Shown here: piece by piece, positions 15,368 to 16,072 of the stretch | Numbering within the stretch: the first letter of the stretch is position 1 | Layout of the letters: each line of letters begins with the position of its first letter | Source: Ruminococcus flavefaciens | GTDB taxonomy: Bacteria; Bacillota; Clostridia; Oscillospirales; Ruminococcaceae | Assembly (NCBI GenBank): GCA_002373775.1 | Contig: DFJW01000029.1 | Span: 986 to 17,057, forward strand | Reading direction: 5' to 3' | Length of the DNA: 16,072 bases | The notes under the pieces: model-generated | The model's input: only the letters and a program-made list of their open reading frames with translations | Database searches by the model: none | Told to the model about the DNA's origin: nothing | Program-made: the position numbers and the translations under genes

Positions 15368-16072
15368 ATGGCTAAAAACCGAAGGATACCATTCGGTTAT
15401 CAGAAGATTAACGGAGAGATAACAACACCCCCGAGAGAGGTATATGCCGTATCCAAAATATTTGCTGAATACCTTAAAGGGAGAAGTCTGCTTGACATAT
15501 CCAAAGAAATACAGGCTGAGAATATTCCATATCATCCAGGCGATGACTGTCAATGGAACAAGAACATGGTTAAACGGATACTGGAGAATGAGAAATATCT
15601 CGGCAACAATGTCTATCCACAAATAATCTCGCCTGATATCTTCCACAGAGCCAATAATAAAAAAGCCAAGAAAGCCAATAACATTTGCGTAGTGCCTGAG
15701 GATCTGAAAGACATCAGGAATATGACGATATGTACTGAATGCCGTAAGAGACTGTTCAGAAATCAGGACGGCACATGGCAATGCAAGACATATCATTGCG
15801 GAGCATTTGAATTCAAAGCTACAGATCAGATGATATTATCGGCAGTGCTGAATATGCTTAACTCAGCGATAGCAAATACAGATCTTCTTGACGCCGAATC
15901 CGAGATGAGTGTATATACACCTGACGGAGAAGTACTAAAGCAGAACAATGAGGTATCAAGGCTCATGGATAACCCTGAAATAGACTATGATCAAGTGAAA
16001 TGTGCGATACTGCAGCTGGCACAAATGAAATATGATTGCTGTACATATATGCGCTGGATAAGAGTTTTTGGA
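15368..16072 (+). CDS. Recombinase-domain protein without catalytic resolvase domain (3' partial)
   Basis: ATG at 15368 has a near-perfect AAGGAGGTG 7 bases upstream, so translation truly starts here. The frame stays open for 235 codons to the window edge. Residues 5-95 match the recombinase domain that follows the resolvase domain in large serine recombinases (RRIPFGYQKINGEITTPPRE ... VSKIFAEYLKGRSLLDI ... MVKRILENEKYLGN). Residues about 120-150 are a zinc ribbon (CTEC ... CKTYHC). The N-terminal resolvase domain with its catalytic serine is absent, not merely out of view. It should bind DNA without cutting it, perhaps as an accessory or regulator of an element's recombinase. Alternatively it is an N-deleted gene that gained a good ribosome binding site by chance, which is less likely. 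Confidence 0.8.
   Translation, partial: MAKNRRIPFGYQKINGEITTPPREVYAVSKIFAEYLKGRSLLDISKEIQAENIPYHPGDDCQWNKNMVKRILENEKYLGNNVYPQIISPDIFHRANNKKAKKANNICVVPEDLKDIRNMTICTECRKRLFRNQDGTWQCKTYHCGAFEFKATDQMILSAVLNMLNSAIANTDLLDAESEMSVYTPDGEVLKQNNEVSRLMDNPEIDYDQVKCAILQLAQMKYDCCTYMRWIRVFG

Noticed and set aside
15444..15626. 60-aa ORF inside the recombinase-like gene
   Set aside because: It is an out-of-frame shadow of the well-supported gene starting at 15368.
15242..15796. 184-aa minus-strand ORF
   Set aside because: It crosses a strong terminator and lies antisense to the recombinase-domain coding region.

Overview
The window looks like the chromosome of a Ruminococcus-type, cellulosome-forming gut or rumen Firmicute. 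The main reason is that two large secreted proteins end in type I dockerins of the Ruminococcus flavour (second repeat reading ADLC.D..(L/I)D.FDLC). Most genes have strong AGGAGG-type ribosome binding sites and TTGACA-17-TATAAT-type promoters, and secreted modular proteins dominate. The species cannot be resolved by eye.

Layout. Positions 1-3334 (minus) hold a very large secreted beta-helix/InlB-repeat surface protein whose C-terminus lies beyond the left edge. It is preceded by tandem promoters, a 30-codon leader ORF and an attenuator-like hairpin (3355-3606). Positions 3671-5947 form a scar of mobile-element-type genes. Two tiny overlapping minus-strand ORFs meet, head to head, an N-truncated amidoligase carrying an in-frame stop. 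A 63-aa gene and a class II glutamine amidotransferase with a probable frameshift near its C-terminus follow. The amidotransferase is joined directly, in the same frame, to the C-terminal domain of a second surface protein (5928-6656). That domain is homologous to one inside the first protein. A 35-aa peptide gene and a terminator follow.

Positions 6888-8611 (minus) contain a lipoprotein, a broken DUF1232-like remnant and a TPR-like protein whose ORF begins directly at a consensus promoter. Positions 8612-9108 are non-coding, with possible alternative RNA stems and the promoter of the next gene. Positions 9109-12222 (plus) encode a cellulosomal right-handed beta-helix protein (probable polysaccharide lyase) with Calx-beta, InlB-type, Big_2, CBM6 and dockerin modules. 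Facing it across a shared terminator is 12344-14593 (minus), a BspA/DUF285 leucine-rich-repeat protein that also ends in a dockerin.

The right edge (14783-16072) holds serine-recombinase material: a C-terminal fragment of a large recombinase, a strong terminator, then a well-translated recombinase-like protein that lacks the catalytic resolvase domain and runs off the window.

How it fits together: the two dockerin proteins would be exported and docked onto scaffoldin cohesins, one attacking and binding pectin-like plant polymers and the other probably adhesive. The large surface protein and the lipoprotein are probably cell-surface components. The amidoligase / small protein / amidotransferase set belongs to a predicted amide-forming modification system, but this copy is decaying.
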